A stretch of DNA of 64,000 nucleotides from Ephydatia muelleri (taxonomy: Eukaryota; Porifera; Demospongiae; Spongillida; Spongillidae), in the NCBI GenBank assembly GCA_013339895.1, contig JABACO010000004.1:13195878-13259877 (forward strand). Reading direction: 5' to 3'. The translations under genes were made by a program, and so were the position numbers. Of the stretch, positions 46,927 through 57,059 are shown piece after piece (the first letter of the stretch is position 1; each line of letters opens with the position of its first letter). The notes under the pieces were generated by a model. The model was given only the letters and a program-made list of their open reading frames with translations, made no database searches and was not told the DNA's origin.

Positions 46927-47926
46927 NNNNNNNNNNNNNNNNNNNNNNNNNNNNNNNNNNNNNNNNNNNNNNNNNNNNNNNNNNNNNNNNNNNNNNNNNN
47001 NNNNNNNNNNNNNNNNNNNNNNNNNNNNNNNNNNNNNNNNNNNNNNNNNNNNNNNNNNNNNNNNNNNNNNNNNNNNNNNNNNNNNNNNNNNNNNNNNNNN
47101 NNNNNNNNNNNNNNNNNNNNNNNNNNNNNNNNNNNNNNNNNNNNNNNNNNNNNNNNNNNNNNNNNNNNNNNNNNNNNNNNNNNNNNNNNNNNNNNNNNNN
47201 NNNNNNNNNNNNNNNNNNNNNNNNNNNNNNNNNNNNNNNNNNNNNNNNNNNNNNNNNNNNNNNNNNNNNNNNNNNNNNNNNNNNNNNNNNNNNNNNNNNN
47301 NNNNNNNNNNNNNNNNNNNNNNNNNNNNNNNNNNNNNNNNNNNNNNNNNNNNNNNNNNNNNNNNNNNNNNNNNNNNNNNNNNNNNNNNNNNNNNNNNNNN
47401 NNNNNNNNNNNNNNNNNNNNNNNNNNNNNNNNNNNNNNNNNNNNNNNNNNNNNNNNNNNNNNNNNNNNNNNNNNNNNNNNNNNNNNNNNNNNNNNNNNNN
47501 NNNNNNNNNNNNNNNNNNNNNNNNNNNNNNNNNNNNNNNNNNNNNNNNNNNNNNNNNNNNNNNNNNNNNNNNNNNNNNNNNNNNNNNNNNNNNNNNNNNN
47601 NNNNNNNNNNNNNNNNNNNNNNNNNNNNNNNNNNNNNNNNNNNNNNNNNNNNNNNNNNNNNNNNNNNNNNNNNNNNNNNNNNNNNNNNNNNNNNNNNNNN
47701 NNNNNNNNNNNNNNNNNNNNNNNNNNNNNNNNNNNNNNNNNNNNNNNNNNNNNNNNNNNNNNNNNNNNNNNNNNNNNNNNNNNNNNNNNNNNNNNNNNNN
47801 NNNNNNNNNNNNNNNNNNNNNNNNNNNNNNNNNNNNNNNNNNNNNNNNNNNNNNNNNNNNNNNNNNNNNNNNNNNNNNNNNNNNNNNNNNNNNNNNNNNN
47901 NNNNNNNNNNNNNNNNNNNNNNNNNN
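46927..47926. other. assembly gap (1000 N)
   Basis: Exactly 1000 unknown bases, a conventional scaffold-gap size. It lies close to the centre of the inverted duplication, so the relative orientation of the two flanks is not proved by continuous sequence. Confidence 0.98.
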
Positions 47927-48220
47927 GTTGAGCATATCTTTAGCCCTGCAACATTCTTGTCCATTCAAATTGCATACAAACATTGTGTCTATAGAGCTAC
48001 AACTAAAATGATACATGATAAATAAATCACATAAATCAGGCTTTGACAGATAGCATAAATGGGGTATGAATTTGCAATGAATTATGAAGTATTCAAAACA
48101 TGAAGATACAATTTTGACCAAACGTTTACCCACAGGTAGCTAATCATATTCCACACATAAATACTGAACATCTTTCTGGGACACGTATTCTCCGCGACAG
48201 GACAGCCCTTAAAATGGCTG

Positions 48221-48364
48221 GCAGCCATCTTTTCCTACCTTTGCAGCATTTTCTTTAGGGCAGTTTACCCAGAAACAGCACTGTCACAATACTGCAATAT
48301 TAATATACATCTACAGTGCTCGTTTCTGTGTAAACTGCCCTAAAGAAACAAAAAGATAGCTGCC
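48221..48364. repeat. imperfect hairpin / small foldback element
   Basis: GCAGCCATCTTTT..TTTAGGGCAGTTTAC..GAAACAGCACTGT pairs with ACAGTGCTCGTTTC..GTAAACTGCCCTAAA..AAAAGATAGCTGC around an AT-rich loop. Confidence 0.7.
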
Positions 48365-49116
48365 TGATTGATTGAAGGATTGGTGTACCAGTAAGGGTAG
48401 AAGATTTGAACTAACCAATTGGAAGATATCACAAGCGCACATATTGTCCATATAAGCTCCCTTTTCTAAAGAGATTCACCAATTATGGATTTGTATCTTC
48501 TTGTAAACCAAGTCACAAAAAATTAAATTATTCAGTAACACTGTTTTTTTTTTTAAACATGCTAGCCCTGTTTGTTTACATAATACTGATCTAGTTTGGT
48601 AATGATTAGAGCAATGTTATCTGTTTTCATTTGCATAATGAAAATAGAGACAACCTTATCCAAGTTGAGCAGTCAATGTAGTTGACATTAAATGTAAAGA
48701 ACTCCATACGGCCCCATGATGATCGAATTTCTTTATTCAGGACACAGAAGAAAATAAATGTCAAATGAATTAATAATTGTAAACACTATTTGGATGTTGT
48801 GGCATCTTTCATTCTGATCAATGCTTGTAAGTTTCCAAAAGAATGAATACACTTATGATATTTGTCAGCAGCTGAATGGCACTCGTGCTTAGTTCTTACT
48901 GCAATCACAACAAGTAATTGTCAGTGTCGAAGGCAAGTATTAAAAGAATAGGTTCCTATCAATCAACTGACTTCTTTGAGAACTAAACTTCTCCCCAAAA
49001 TGTTACTCCTGCCTTAAACTCCACTCACCAAGGGAACCTTGCTGAAGAGTAGGAGAAAGACAGCCCTGTACCACTTCTGCAGCTCCCTGATCACATGACT
49101 ATGGCACTGGATGTAC

Positions 49117-49390
49117 AGCCTGGTGAAGAGGGGAGGGAGAGCCAGTGTGAGTGAGGACACACACCATGGGAAGAGGGGAGGGAGAGCCAGTGTGAGGGGA
49201 CACACATGGGAAGAGGGAAGGGAGAGCCAGTGTGTGTGACACATGGGAAGAGGGGAGGGAGAGCCAATGTGAGTGAGGACACACACAGATGGGAAGAGGG
49301 GAGGGAGAGCCAGTGTGAGTGAGCACAAACACACTGAGAAGAGGGGAGGGAGAGCCAGTGTGAGTGAGGACATACACACATGGGAAGGGG
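49117..49390. repeat. minisatellite, about 40-bp unit
   Basis: About seven diverged copies of GGGAAGAGGGGAGGGAGAGC-CAGTGTGAGTGAGGACACAC. The purine-rich strand asymmetry creates proline/serine-rich open frames on the minus strand that are not genes. Confidence 0.9.
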
Positions 49391-50538
49391 ATTGTCGATT
49401 TGTGTTCACACCGCCAGATACAATATATTGTAGTACTTGGTAGTAGGTACTATGTCGCTGATTAAGTGCTGCATTTCATCACGTGAGGAAAAATAACTTT
49501 GTATGTCATTTTGCATAAACCGTGAACTCAATATGGCGTCAGTCAAGATTGTGTCGTAGCGCTGGATCTTCAGAGGAACGAGAAGATACCAATAGCAGGT
49601 CAGCATGCAAGTAACGCGTGGGAGTGGACCAGCGAATACAACAATTATGTCTGTGGGTACCTCCTAGCCAGTAGCTAAGCTATTATGTACATGAAACATG
49701 GCGGAGAGCATGGGAAGGTTTGGGGTGAGTGAGGCAACCACTCCCAACTAGGAGGATTTAGGGGAGCGTCTCCAGTGGGGTCTGGGGACTCGCCCCAGAA
49801 TATTTCCTGCAATGTGACTGGCGCAGGGTAGGAAAAGCACACGTGCAAAAATTGTCTATGTCAACTTTTATTAGTGGGACTGAAGTTTTGCCCTTTAGAA
49901 ATCAAACACAACATTTCCTTCATTATATACAGCTAGTCTGCATTAGAAAAAACGAATGTATAGAGAAATGCTTGCATGCTATTAAATGGAGAAACATCTT
50001 CGCACTGAAAGCATGTTTCTGGAGCGGGTTGAGTAGGGTTTTTACCGATAGCTGGTAAAGCCGATTGAGAATCGATGTTGATTTGATAACACCAACTGCA
50101 AGCCATGATAAACCAAACCAGATAACTATAATAACTATAATCTTTAGTAGTCGATGGCAACCATGCCAATAAATATACACCTTTTCATGTTGTATTTAGC
50201 CGTTTCTCGAGTTAGACCTCGGTCAGGCCATGGCCCGAAACGTGGCCTATTCTAACTGCTCTGATGTATCCGTATGTAGCCTTTATTACAAGAGGATTTG
50301 TCGTGACTTCAGTACTTTTACTGCTATAGGCCCATCAATTGATTGTAATTGTGTTAAGACAAGGATACACCCATCTCCTTTCACAGCTGGGTTTTTAATC
50401 ATTAGTAGCTTAGCTGGCAGAACAGGCGTAACCACAAGTATAGTGGACAGGTTGACTTTGTACTGTACACCTGGCGAAAATATATCGAGGGGTGCATTGC
50501 AGTGTTAATCACGTTATCTGTCATCAGGATTGCTACCA

Positions 50539-52719
50539 ATGGACCATGTGATCTGTCAGCTGTGTTCCAAGCCCTTCATGGACCCAAGAATCCTACCATG
50601 TCTGCACTCGTTTTGCAGTCAGTGTTTATCCAAGAAGGTGGAAGATGCTGAGCCTCAACGAAGCCTGCAGTGTCCCACCTGTCTACGAAAGTTTCCCATC
50701 CCACCAGGAGGAGCCGGTGTACTTACTCGGAACCTCCATCTTGGACATGAGGTGGAGATTGCTGAGTACATGTCAAAATTTCTCAGCGATCATGCGGTGT
50801 CCTGCACATTCTGCGTAAATGGATGCTCCAACCATGCAGTTGCGTTCTGTTGTTCATGTCGTATGTTCCTGTGCAAGGCTGGGCAAGACTGCCACGAATA
50901 TGTTCCACAATTGTTTGCACACAGTGTGGTTGGACTGGGCAAGGAATCAGCCACACTGCTACCAACTATTATGAAACCAGCTGAACTTTACTGCACTCAC
51001 CTGAAACACAAGAAGCAGGAGTTGGATTTCTATTGTAAGTCCTGCAACTCTTCTGTCTGTCGAGACTGCATCATATCAAGTCACAAAGACCACAATTTTA
51101 CTGAGCTGCCCACTGTTGCAGAGACTCACCGTGATGAAATGAGAAGGGCTCTTAAGTGTGCACAGAAAGATACATCAATACTAGCTGCAGCCATTGATAC
51201 AAATAACAAAATGACACAGCAAGTGGAGACTTCCAAACAAGAAGCTGAATTGGCCATCAAACATGCCTTTAGACTTCTGTTGGAAACGTTGGAGCGAAGG
51301 AAGAAGGCACTGTTAACAGACTTGGAAGCCATTTCATTCTCTAAGACAACAGCTCTGACCCTCCAGAAGGAGCAGTTGATGAAGATGCAAGATGAGATTG
51401 GTCACTACACTAAGATGGCTGCCCACATTCTCCAGACCCATACTGATCACGAGATGATAGCACTTGGAGATCTGCTACCTACTGAACTGAAGGCCACCCT
51501 GAAGAAGGTTGAGAATGTGTCCCTCACTCCAAAGCAGTCTAGTAACATACATGTGTCCCTACGCACTGATTCTCTTATTAAGGAACTCTCCATATTTGGT
51601 CAAGTAATGGACTCACCTCCATCTCCATCACAAACCACATGGTCTGTCTCAGTGGCCGAAGTAAAGGAAATGTTTTATGTTAAAGTGGAGACCATGACCT
51701 CAAAGGGAGAGAGGTACCCACATGGTGGTCTACAGGTGAAGGCTGAGCTGAAGCCCAAGTCACATGATGGAGCAGTTGTCCCTGGACAAGTGAACGACCA
51801 CAGGGATGGTACCTACACCATCACCCTCACCCCTCAGACTGCTGGTCCTCATCAGCTACTCATCACAATGGATGGTCAACATGTACAGAAGAGCCCTTGT
51901 GACCTTAATGTGAGAAGGGAGTACAGCACCCTATGTAAGCCAGAGCTTGTTATCAATTGCAGTGATGATCCAACAGATATTGCCATCCATGACAGTGGAG
52001 ACATCTATGTAGCCTGTTTCAGTGACAACAGTATTCATGTGTTTGACCAAGCTGGCCATCAGAAGAGAACCATAGGTAGTTGTGGGAGTGGTGATGGTCA
52101 GTTCAATCATCCGCATGGCTTATTCATCAAGGGAGATGTGATTTATGTTGCTGATCGTAACAATCATTGCATTCAGAAGTTGACAACAGGCGGACAATTC
52201 CTGCAAAAGTTTGGCCAACGTGGATCAGGTCAGGGACAGTTTAGTTGTCCAATTTCTGTTATTGTTGACCAAAGAGATAGGTTGATTGTTTCTGATTGCA
52301 ACAATCACAGAGTAGTAATGTTGGATCAAGCTGGCACCTGGCTGTTGAACATAAATGGTAATGTCTCCGGTAGTCATGCTTTTCAGCGTCCATACGGTCT
52401 TGCCTTGGATCCTCAAGGGAACATCCATGTTGCAGCCCATGGTTCAAACACTGTCAAAGTCTTCACACCTGAGGGGACCTATGTCAGATCATATGGGGAT
52501 ATAAAGGCTCCATCTGGAATACATATTGATGAAGAAGGTTACAGTCTTGTTAATGCGCAGACAGGCAATTGCCTTTCCATCTTTGATCCACAAGGAAACA
52601 AGGTTCACATAGTTGGTAATCTCAATCAACCCCTAGGTGTTATTCTAGATCCTAAGAGTGGTAGTCTGTATGTAGCAAACTATGGTGCTAAAGCTGTATT
52701 GAAGTATTCCACTTTGTAG
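50539..52719 (+). CDS. TRIM-NHL protein (RING, two B-boxes, coiled coil, filamin, NHL)
   Basis: Single-exon gene of about 726 residues, start ATG at 50539 (MDHVICQLC). It has the TRIM2/3/71 architecture. RING: CQLCSKPF..CLHSFCSQC..CPTC (about residues 6-48). B-box 1: CTFCVNGC..CCSCRMFLC..CHEY (about 90-130). B-box 2: CTHLKHKKQELDFYCKSC..CRDC..HKDH (about 150-195). Then a coiled coil (about 200-330), a filamin/ABP280-like domain (GLQVKAELKPK, HRDGTYTITLTP, SPCDLNV; about 365-460), and an NHL propeller with six repeats to the end. By family it should be an E3 ubiquitin ligase whose NHL domain binds RNA or protein partners. AATAAA lies 87 bases past the stop. This is the complete member of the inverted pair; the minus-strand copy at 46103 is truncated and shifted. 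A short upstream exon cannot be excluded, since CATCAG precedes the start. Confidence 0.9.
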   Translation: MDHVICQLCSKPFMDPRILPCLHSFCSQCLSKKVEDAEPQRSLQCPTCLRKFPIPPGGAGVLTRNLHLGHEVEIAEYMSKFLSDHAVSCTFCVNGCSNHAVAFCCSCRMFLCKAGQDCHEYVPQLFAHSVVGLGKESATLLPTIMKPAELYCTHLKHKKQELDFYCKSCNSSVCRDCIISSHKDHNFTELPTVAETHRDEMRRALKCAQKDTSILAAAIDTNNKMTQQVETSKQEAELAIKHAFRLLLETLERRKKALLTDLEAISFSKTTALTLQKEQLMKMQDEIGHYTKMAAHILQTHTDHEMIALGDLLPTELKATLKKVENVSLTPKQSSNIHVSLRTDSLIKELSIFGQVMDSPPSPSQTTWSVSVAEVKEMFYVKVETMTSKGERYPHGGLQVKAELKPKSHDGAVVPGQVNDHRDGTYTITLTPQTAGPHQLLITMDGQHVQKSPCDLNVRREYSTLCKPELVINCSDDPTDIAIHDSGDIYVACFSDNSIHVFDQAGHQKRTIGSCGSGDGQFNHPHGLFIKGDVIYVADRNNHCIQKLTTGGQFLQKFGQRGSGQGQFSCPISVIVDQRDRLIVSDCNNHRVVMLDQAGTWLLNINGNVSGSHAFQRPYGLALDPQGNIHVAAHGSNTVKVFTPEGTYVRSYGDIKAPSGIHIDEEGYSLVNAQTGNCLSIFDPQGNKVHIVGNLNQPLGVILDPKSGSLYVANYGAKAVLKYSTL

Positions 52720-53150
52720 TGTGATGTAATTATGCCTTCTAAATGTTTGATTGAAATGGCTTGCGCATTCTGTGATGTAATATGGATAGCTGTCATGCAT
52801 GGCAAAATAAAGGAGGTGTGCCCTAAAAGCACATAATTCAATCAGATGTGCATGTGCTCAAATGATTGAGGACTGTATTTCTAGATACATTTCATGTGGA
52901 AAAGTGATATTAGGATGTGCATACACGCATACCATATGGTCTGCATGTCATGTGTCTAAGTCTAGCCATCATGAAGGGGTCTGGCCAAGCACGCTTGTCA
53001 GACACAAATACGTTTTACGTTACACACTTAGTAGAACGTCAATGCCACTACTAGCAAGAGGGAGCCAGTGTTGTTTAAGCATGCTGGAGTGTCCATCATG
53101 TGCTCAGAACTCGTCTCTGCAGCTGCACCTAACTGGAGTTGCTTTGAGTG
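51900..53150. repeat. inverted duplication, right inner arm
   Basis: Reverse-complement partner of 45379-46926, covering the TRIM NHL region and 3' flank. Homology reaches GCAGCTGCACCTAACTGGAG (about 53120-53140). It probably extends further 5' into the gene, but the partner is in the N gap. Confidence 0.85.
52806..52811 (+). promoter_or_regulatory. polyadenylation signal of the TRIM-NHL gene
   Basis: AATAAA 87 bases after the stop codon, conserved in the inverted partner copy. Confidence 0.65.
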
Positions 53151-54889
53151 TACCTGCGCGTGCTAGATTGGTCACTATGTCAGCCTAATTTTTGGGGGGA
53201 GGTGTAATGTCCACACTGTCCCTTGGATTTGATACTTAATGATGTCATAGTCCATTTCACAGGCTGTAGGAATATCAGAGGAACCTTTTGAGTGTGACCC
53301 GTTTGCATCCTGAGGTGAGAGGTCACTAGGTCAAATAGTCCAGCCTTCTGATCGTAGAAACATCATTGGAACTGTGCACAATCAAACAGAACTTTCAATC
53401 TCATTTTCACAGCAGGCAACAATAAAGGTACATAGAAGAGGGGCAATTTTCAACAGCATGTAGCTTCCTTAGAATTATACCTCTCAGTGTGAGTATATAT
53501 AACACGAAGTGATATATCCCAGATGTGCTTTACCTTGGGCCTCCTGGTTATTTGCAGATAATTTATGTTGAAATCTGCCTGCATCATCCCATAGCAACGA
53601 AGAAGCACTTTGCCCTATATCATCACATGCACATGGATTGCTTTCTCATGGAGCTACAGCATTTGAAAACGGGCTACCCCAAACAGATGTCTCTCAAAAC
53701 GTAATGCGCGCTATACTAAATGGTGCAATGTAGAAGTAATGAAAATAACACGTGCACAAACTACTCTCCATTGTAGCTAGCGGTAAATGTCTAGAGGTTA
53801 AGAAAAGGACTGCTATGCATAGGCTCCACTTCTTTAATTTACTGCTCACAGCTGAGAGCATAAGCTCAGTATATAATTTGATTACAAGACTGGCTAAAGA
53901 GATCATCAGAGTGACCAGGAACAAGTATGTGAAAGGTGCCAAAGACGAAGTCAAACTTTACCTTTTGCACCTTCCATCTAGAATGCGAAAAGTGTCTGCG
54001 TATCTTTACATTATGCCAGACCACTTCCCATAGAACACGTTTCCGCAAAAAGGGACTTGTAACGCATACATTATAAAATTTCCCTACAAATGCGTTCACT
54101 AATTAAATTCAGAGTCTTACAACTAGTACTCGATCCATGACAGATACTGCAATTCTCAGTGCGTAAGAAGCAATATGTAGAGGACAATTCAAACGGTGCA
54201 TCTAGAATATCAAATAATTATAAATCTTGAAAAGACACCCTTTTCACGGAAACGAACCCAAGTCAGTAATGATTGTAATTCTCCACTATGTCTGTGGTTG
54301 ATGCTTTTACTTGTTTAATAGCTTGTGATCACCAGGGCACTTTATTGAACTGATCTCAGAGGCTGAAATGAGTGCCTGCTTATATACAGTGTCCCACAAT
54401 TTGTGCACAATGAAGGAAAATTCTGTTCATAGTAATGATAAATCTAGCTTGCTAGTTAACTTTCCATTATTAAATGATATAATAAAATCTTGCATTGGGA
54501 AGATGTATAATGGCATAAACAACATATTCACGAATTTACGTATTTGTCGCAACGTACAAGTAATGATACAATAAAGTGGTTGCCACAGCAACGTGCCAGG
54601 AGGGCACGAGCATTTATTGTTTTGCCGCATAAGCAAAATGCCCAGCCTCAGATTTGTTATGTCCTATAGAATAGACATATCTACCGGTATATACATGTAC
54701 AGTACCATGCAGATGCAGTTTAATACGTATCGCACGAGTCCTGATAATCTTGCTTTAACGATCATCACCACCACTTGCTCGGGTTTTGACAGTAAGTGTT
54801 GCATTCAAGACTCGCGCAAGTGATGGCGGCTATGGTGCAAGATTCCCGTGATTCGCATGAAACTCGCACATACTGTACGCGCGTGCCAA
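53151..54889. other. no recognised gene
   Basis: Unique-looking DNA between the inner and outer duplication arms on the right side. Open frames at 53752-54033 and elsewhere are unrecognised. No counterpart of the left-side Ginger-like relics is present. Confidence 0.45.
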
Positions 54890-55085
54890 GTTGCTTCTGC
54901 ATTGTATTGTACACATAGACAGAACAGCGACTTGGGCTGATTTTCGTAAACTGCAGGGAGGAGTGGGCGTGGCAACAGGCCTGTGCACAATAACACATGC
55001 ATGCATGCAAAATTAAACAACGGTAATCTCCTAAAGTGTGCAATTATTAAACTATTGACTATTATAATATATTTACGTCTTTCTA

Positions 55086-56027
55086 TTGCTCTCAATTCAA
55101 GTACCTCCACACATCACATGTCAGTTGTATTCTAAGCCCTACAAAGAACTCAGAATTCTTCCACGCCTCCACTCTTTCTGTGGGCAGAGTATAGAGATCT
55201 GGTACCAACCTATCTGTCAGAGAAGTGTCGTCCCATTGGAGTCAATACATTACCTCAGAACCTTCATCTTGGCGTTGAAGTGGAGGTGGCTGGGTACATG
55301 TCCAAGATTGGCAGTGATGGTGTAAAGTCATGTGATGCTTGCATTGATGGAAGCACAGGGCCTGCAGTGGTGTTCTGTTGCACATGTCATGAGTTGCTGT
55401 GTTCCTGCTGCCATGAGTACCATAAACACAGCTGAAAACTGTCCAATCATCCAATAGTTGAATTAGACAAGGAGTCACTAAAATTTCCATCTGCTATGAA
55501 ATGAATTGAACGTTTCTGTTCCCAATCCAAATGAAGAATTGAAATTGTATTTAGGAGACAGGTCAATCACTGACCCACAGAGACTGTACCCTCGTCCTCC
55601 ACAAGGACCACAGGATTGCTGAGATGTGCAATATTGCAAAGGTCCACAAAGATGCCATTAAGAAAGCACAGTGTTGTCAGAGATGGGGGCCATTTCAATT
55701 TCCAAGACAACAGCTCTGACCCTTCAGAAGGAGCAGTTGATAGAAATGCAATATGAGATTGGTCGCTACACTGAGATGACCTCCCACATCATCCTGACTC
55801 ACACTGATCATGAGATAGTAGCACTTGGAGATCTGCTATCTACCGAACTGAAGGCACTCAAAGCCAGGGTTGAGAATATGTTTCTCACCCCAAATCAGTC
55901 TAGTGAGATACATGTGTCCCCCACACACGTGTTAAGGATCTCTCCATATTCAGTCATTCATGTAATGGACTCATCTCCATCTCCATCACAAAGCACATGG
56001 CCATCTGTGTTGGTGGCAAAATTGTAG
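55086..56027 (+). pseudogene. TRIM-like relic (right arm)
   Basis: RING remnant HITCQLYSKPYKELRILPRL then HSFCGQS, with one Cys changed to Tyr. The B-box CIDGSTGPAVVFCCTCHELL then CSCCHEYHKHS ends in a stop. The coiled-coil part ISISKTTALTLQKEQLIEMQ and THTDHEIVALGDLL continues to about 56027. It resembles the complete TRIM at 50539 but is broken by stops and shifts. No NHL part remains. Confidence 0.7.
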
Positions 56028-56563
56028 TGCTAACACTGTGTAATGTAGCAATTAAATATGTGCAGCTATTTCGTGATCTTGAAACATCAATGGCTCTTCA
56101 AATATTTGTTAAGCCTCCAAATAAATAAGCATGTCCAAAGGTTACCACAGAAAGATTACCTGCATGCTGACTGCATCTCTCCCAATTCAACAACAACAAA
56201 ACAAAATGGACGTCATAAACCTTTTGAATATTTGGTCATGATTTCAATCGGCTTTGATTTGTATTTCAATGAAACAAAACACGCCAGTAAATAGGAATGG
56301 CAAACGTAAAAACATTGGTGCTGAACACTTTGTGCATGATTACAGGGGCGGGATCCAGGAATTTATTAAGCGGAGGGGCACACTTACTAAAAGTTAATTA
56401 TAGAGTGAGACAACAGGGGCGTGGGTCTCCAAAGGGGGTGGGTGCGGTAGGGGATGTGCGCGAAGCGCGAAAGCTTTGCATAAAAAAAAAAAACTAGAGC
56501 ACCGTGCGGACAAGAAAATTATTCGCTAAATACATCCATAATTTCGGACCTAAAGCCATGTGG

Positions 56564-56630
56564 TAGTTGGGCGTAGCCCGACCTTCGCGTTTCTTCCGTC
56601 ATAACGCGAAGGTCGGGCTACCCCCAACTA
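56564..56630. mobile_element. 67-bp foldback insertion with 9-bp flanking repeat
   Basis: TAGTTGGGCGTAGCCCGACC-TTCGCGTT pairs with AACGCGAAGGTCGGGC-TACCCCCAACTA across an 11-base loop. Flanks are GCCATGTGG (56555-56563) and GCCGTGTGG (56631-56639). The left arm has the site once (GCCATGTGG on its reverse strand, about 38625-38637) and no hairpin. Confidence 0.8.
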
Positions 56631-56871
56631 GCCGTGTGGTGCATCTATCGGGCTTGTCCACTCCACTTCACTTTGGATCCCCTCAGACACAAGCTTGACG
56701 TCCTAACCAATTGTATTTCATACATCAGCAAGAGTGGAAATTAAAATGTTAAAATATACATAGATACATACATAACTTTATATAATCTATGGCTATGCTA
56801 ACAGTAACATGGGATTTGCGCTTTCTAATACCAACGCTTGTGCTGCTAAACCTGAAAGCATGAGAATAGGT

Positions 56872-56901
<30 letters not shown>
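56872..56901. repeat. poly-G tract (30)
   Basis: The left-arm counterpart at 35520-35525 has only six C (G on the other strand), flanked by the same sequence (GAGAATAGGTGG and TACCCCTCCTGC). Confidence 0.95.
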
Positions 56902-56902
<1 letters not shown>

Positions 56903-57059
56903 ACCCCTCCTGCAATAAACGACACGCAGTTTTTGTGACGTTGTGAAGCAGTCGCCTGTATTATAAGTATTATACATGTATTATGTGGTTTCAATAAACA
57001 TTGCAACCACGTGACATCGCACTACATAAGCTCCGAAGCAACGCCCCATTTCTGCAGAC

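Larger units (their letters stand above)
47927..50538. other. TRIM-NHL 5' flank, no recognised gene
   Basis: It contains a hairpin (48221-48364), a G-rich minisatellite (49117-49390) and otherwise short frames. A possible mini-exon (ATGGCGGAGAGCATGG..GGG|GTGAGT, about 49698) has a good donor but does not join the TRIM gene in frame. Confidence 0.4.

Noticed and set aside
46849..48133. Open frames across the N run
   Set aside because: Ns carry no stop codons, so the length is meaningless.
49014..49409. SLTLALPPLF-type repetitive frames on the minus strand
   Set aside because: Readout of the 40-bp purine-rich minisatellite in several frames.
49698..49730. Mini first exon ATGGCGGAGAGC..GGG|GTGAGT for the TRIM-NHL gene
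   Set aside because: Joining it to the acceptor-like CATCAG before 50528 does not keep the TRIM frame, and the gene has a good ATG of its own at 50539.
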